Notes under the pieces: generated by a model
What the model was told of the DNA's origin: nothing
Seen by the model: only the letters and a program-made list of their open reading frames with translations
Databases searched by the model: none
Part shown: positions 6,245 to 7,799 of the stretch, in pieces
How the letters are laid out: every line of letters starts with the position of its first letter
Position numbering within the stretch: the first letter of the stretch is position 1
Source: Actinomycetota bacterium
Lineage (GTDB): Bacteria > Actinomycetota > Actinomycetes > Nanopelagicales > Nanopelagicaceae
Length of the DNA stretch: 7,799 nt
Assembly (NCBI GenBank): GCA_947465365.1
Contig: CANIAV010000033.1
Coordinates: 1-7,799 of the forward strand
Direction: 5' to 3'
Made by a program: the position numbers and the translations under genes

Positions 6245-7039
6245 CTAGCTCTTCCTTAAAAACTCTAGAACTAACCTCGAGACCTCTTCGGACTTCTCTT
6301 CCATAAGCGGAATCATTCCGCCTTGAATTACTGCTTTAGATATTCCCTTGGTGTTCTTTAAGCCGTTAACAAACTTGTCAGCCTGTGGGAAAGCAAATGG
6401 ATCATCCGACGGAGCCAAGATCAAGACTTGCGAAACAATTTTATCTACTTGTTCTTCTATGACATAAGCAGCACATGCCGCATGCCCATCAAGCGGATTT
6501 AGACCAACTGCAAGTGAATCGTGAATGAATCGATTCAAGATCTCTGGTTTATTCTTTGGATAATACTTGTATCGCTTCGCCCAATTCTGCGTTAAATGCG
6601 ATCCATCTTCAGCGATAACCGCATCGTCCACACCATCGCCATCTCTATGCTTTTCACGGTATTCCTTATCTGCAAATGGCGCAGCCGAAATAATTAATTT
6701 ATCAACTCGATCCGAATATTGCGCTGCAACCGCAAATGCCACCAACCCGCCCGTATGGTGACCAAGAAGATTAAAAGTCGGCAAACCCATCGCATCGGCT
6801 AAAGCGATAACTCCCGATGCATATTTCTCAATTGTCTGAGGCGCAGGAAATTTCGCACTCTGCCCAAATCCATACATATCCATTGCAATCACTCTGTGCT
6901 CCACAGCCAACAACGGAATCAATTCCCGAAATTCATCCCAAGATCTTGGGGTCTGGTGCAGAAGAATTATGGGATCGCCTTGCCCTGCAGTAGCAATATG
7001 CAATTGCCCAAGATCAGTTTTAATGTATTGAAATTCCAT
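6245..7039 (-). CDS. Alpha/beta-hydrolase fold protein with a non-canonical catalytic triad
   Basis: 264 residues, no signal peptide, so cytoplasmic. The fold is clear: LLHQTPRSWDEF (residues 26-37, oxyanion strand and loop), DMYGFGQS (54-61), elbow LLGHHTGG (91-98) and ILAPSDDPF (207-215) for the acid (Asp212 or Asp213). Two catalytic positions are unusual. The elbow reads G-H-H-T-G, so His95 stands where Ser, Asp or Cys is normal. Near the C-terminus GGMIPLMEE (240-248) has Met242 where GGH is usual. I recall hydrolase-like proteins with an HQTP plus HTG pattern, so the elbow change may be a subfamily trait; the Met is harder to explain. Either the chemistry is not a standard Ser-His-Asp one or the protein is not a hydrolase. 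It starts 50 bases from a divergent gene, without Shine-Dalgarno. Confidence 0.85.
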   Translation of the reverse strand: MEFQYIKTDLGQLHIATAGQGDPIILLHQTPRSWDEFRELIPLLAVEHRVIAMDMYGFGQSAKFPAPQTIEKYASGVIALADAMGLPTFNLLGHHTGGLVAFAVAAQYSDRVDKLIISAAPFADKEYREKHRDGDGVDDAVIAEDGSHLTQNWAKRYKYYPKNKPEILNRFIHDSLAVGLNPLDGHAACAAYVIEEQVDKIVSQVLILAPSDDPFAFPQADKFVNGLKNTKGISKAVIQGGMIPLMEEKSEEVSRLVLEFLRKS

Positions 7040-7048
7040 AGACCCAAA

Positions 7049-7054
7049 AGACTA
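7049..7054 (-). promoter_or_regulatory. Probable -10 box for the alpha/beta-hydrolase gene
   Basis: TAGTCT on the minus strand ends 9 bases before the ATG at 7039, predicting a transcript with at most a few untranslated bases. No Shine-Dalgarno at a usable distance and no clear -35. Confidence 0.4.
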
Positions 7055-7077
7055 CCCACTATCTTGAAAAATCGTTG

Positions 7078-7083
7078 TAATCT
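7078..7083 (+). promoter_or_regulatory. Probable -10 box for the four-helix membrane protein gene (leaderless)
   Basis: TAATCT, preceded by TTG, ends 6 bases before the ATG at 7090. The start codon has no Shine-Dalgarno, so a leaderless mRNA is likely. No -35 element at 16-18 bases is evident. Confidence 0.5.
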
Positions 7084-7089
7084 TTCACC

Positions 7090-7461
7090 ATGAATTACCC
7101 AGCACTGCGCAAAACTTTGCAAGCAGGTTCCATAGTCTTTGGCGCATCCGCTCTTTTCCTTCTCGTTCTACCCAAACTATTTCTCGATCTCTTAGCCCTA
7201 GACACCAGCGATGACTTAATCTGGTCAATGCGCATGATTGGAATAACAGTCTTTGCCCTCGCCGGAAACATGTGGAACAACGCATCCCAGAGCAGTGATG
7301 CCCGTGTTGGCAACGTTGCAAAAGTAATGTGTATCAGCGCAACTGCACTCGGAGTTCTAACTCTTATGATCCCAGCGGAACTAACTTGGTTCACCTATGC
7401 ATACGCAGCAGTTGGCTTTGGCTTTGGAGTTTCTTATGCTGTGAATCTGGTGCGGAAGTAG
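7090..7461 (+). CDS. Four-helix integral membrane protein, unknown function
   Basis: 123 residues, family not recognised. Hydrophobic segments lie at about residues 12-35, 44-62, 74-94 and 99-120, with short loops (LALDTSDD; NASQSSDARVG) and a short basic end (NLVRK), giving both termini on the same side, most likely cytoplasmic. No catalytic or metal-binding motif is visible. It is divergent from the alpha/beta-hydrolase gene with 50 bases between starts, and the next gene starts 54 bases after its stop with its own -10 box, so it is probably transcribed alone. Coding status is supported by the regular helix pattern over the full length and by the upstream -10 box at leaderless spacing. Confidence 0.75.
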   Translation: MNYPALRKTLQAGSIVFGASALFLLVLPKLFLDLLALDTSDDLIWSMRMIGITVFALAGNMWNNASQSSDARVGNVAKVMCISATALGVLTLMIPAELTWFTYAYAAVGFGFGVSYAVNLVRK

Positions 7462-7503
7462 CAGTAACTAATCTAGGCAATTACCGTTGTCAGTCCCCCT
7501 CCA

Positions 7504-7509
7504 TAAAAT
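7504..7509 (+). promoter_or_regulatory. Probable -10 box for the winged-helix-like gene (leaderless)
   Basis: TAAAAT ends 6 bases before the ATG at 7516. TTACCG at 7481-7486 would give a 17-base spacer but is a poor -35. Position repeats the spacing seen at the other leaderless starts in the window. Confidence 0.5.
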
Positions 7510-7515
7510 CCCCTT

Positions 7516-7799
7516 ATGGATTTCGCTTTAGAGAGAATTCGCACTCTCGAACCCGATAGCGATGACGAGTGCTACCTGCTCGAAATCTCTTGGCTCTATC
7601 ACCGCATAGTTCTAACTGGCTCTCAAATACCCGTCGTCGATCTTGCCTACGAATTAGTTTTACCCGAAGACTTCATCGGTGAATGCGTCAGCACCGCTAT
7701 GGACCTTGGCCTACTAACTAATCCAAAACGTGGAACTTTCGGAGGGACAATCTCCCAAAAAGCGCTGCGTAAGTTAAAGCAGGTGGGGAGGCATCGGGA
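7516..7799 (+). CDS. Putative winged-helix DNA-binding protein, 3'-truncated
   Basis: The frame runs without a stop from ATG 7516 to the window edge, giving at least 94 residues (MDFALERIRT onward). The first 20 residues are acidic (LEPDSDDE). A helical stretch (ISWLYHRIVLTG, about 24-35) leads to a helix-turn-helix-like segment (PVVDLAYELVLPEDFIGECV, about 39-58) and then GLLTNPKRGTFGGTISQKA (about 65-83). That last part has the look of a wing followed by a helix, as in actinobacterial proteins where GLL-P-RG-GG-KA follows the recognition helix. Assignment as a regulator or DNA-binding protein is inference from this pattern. The C-terminus and total length are unknown. Coding is supported by the long open frame and the -10 box. 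Confidence 0.65.
   Translation, partial: MDFALERIRTLEPDSDDECYLLEISWLYHRIVLTGSQIPVVDLAYELVLPEDFIGECVSTAMDLGLLTNPKRGTFGGTISQKALRKLKQVGRHR

Noticed and set aside
7329..7559. 76-codon plus-strand frame overlapping the four-helix gene and the next start
   Set aside because: It is a shadow frame: no start signal, and its sequence is compositionally odd (Ser/Arg/Cys-rich) with no helix or domain pattern.

Overview
The window looks like chromosomal DNA from a moderately low-GC (about 45% by eye) actinobacterium, possibly a freshwater planktonic lineage of the Nanopelagicales/acI type. This placement is inference. It rests on the protein families present, on the AT-leaning codon use, and on gene starts that have no Shine-Dalgarno sequence but carry a TANNNT hexamer 6-9 bases before the start codon, the leaderless-mRNA arrangement common in Actinobacteria. 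I see no transposase, integrase, tRNA, rRNA or CRISPR array, and no stretch over 300 bases lacks a gene.

Layout, left to right. (1) 1-1104 (+): the C-terminal two thirds of an iron-sulfur bacterial cryptochrome/(6-4) photolyase, cut by the window edge. (2) 1117-1618 (-): two small membrane proteins of unknown function, a three-helix 124-residue protein and probably a 40-residue single-helix protein starting at TTG just after its stop. (3) 1619-1742: a short intergenic region with two inverted-repeat structures. (4) 1743-5056 (-): a two-gene ABC exporter operon joined by an ATGA overlap. The upstream gene is the most striking object here. It encodes a signal peptide, an extracytoplasmic CocE/X-Pro dipeptidyl-peptidase-like hydrolase, one transmembrane helix and a full cytoplasmic ABC ATPase in a single 822-residue chain. 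The downstream gene encodes the six-helix ABC-2 permease. (5) 5057-5118: a 62-bp divergent promoter region with palindromes. (6) 5119-6228 (+): a secreted copper type II monooxygenase of the PHM/dopamine beta-monooxygenase fold with all six copper ligands. (7) 6245-7039 (-): a cytoplasmic alpha/beta-hydrolase whose nucleophile and catalytic-histidine positions hold His and Met. (8) 7090-7461 (+): a four-helix membrane protein. (9) 7516 to the window end (+): the start of a probable winged-helix protein.

How the genes may work together. The fusion protein and the permease should assemble into one exporter that carries its own hydrolase on the outer face. The secreted copper monooxygenase is transcribed away from it from a shared 62-bp region, so co-regulation of two extracytoplasmic enzymes and an exporter is plausible but unproven. 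The remaining genes look like ordinary unlinked neighbours: orientations alternate, gaps are short, and two of the three divergent or tandem promoter regions appear to drive leaderless transcripts.
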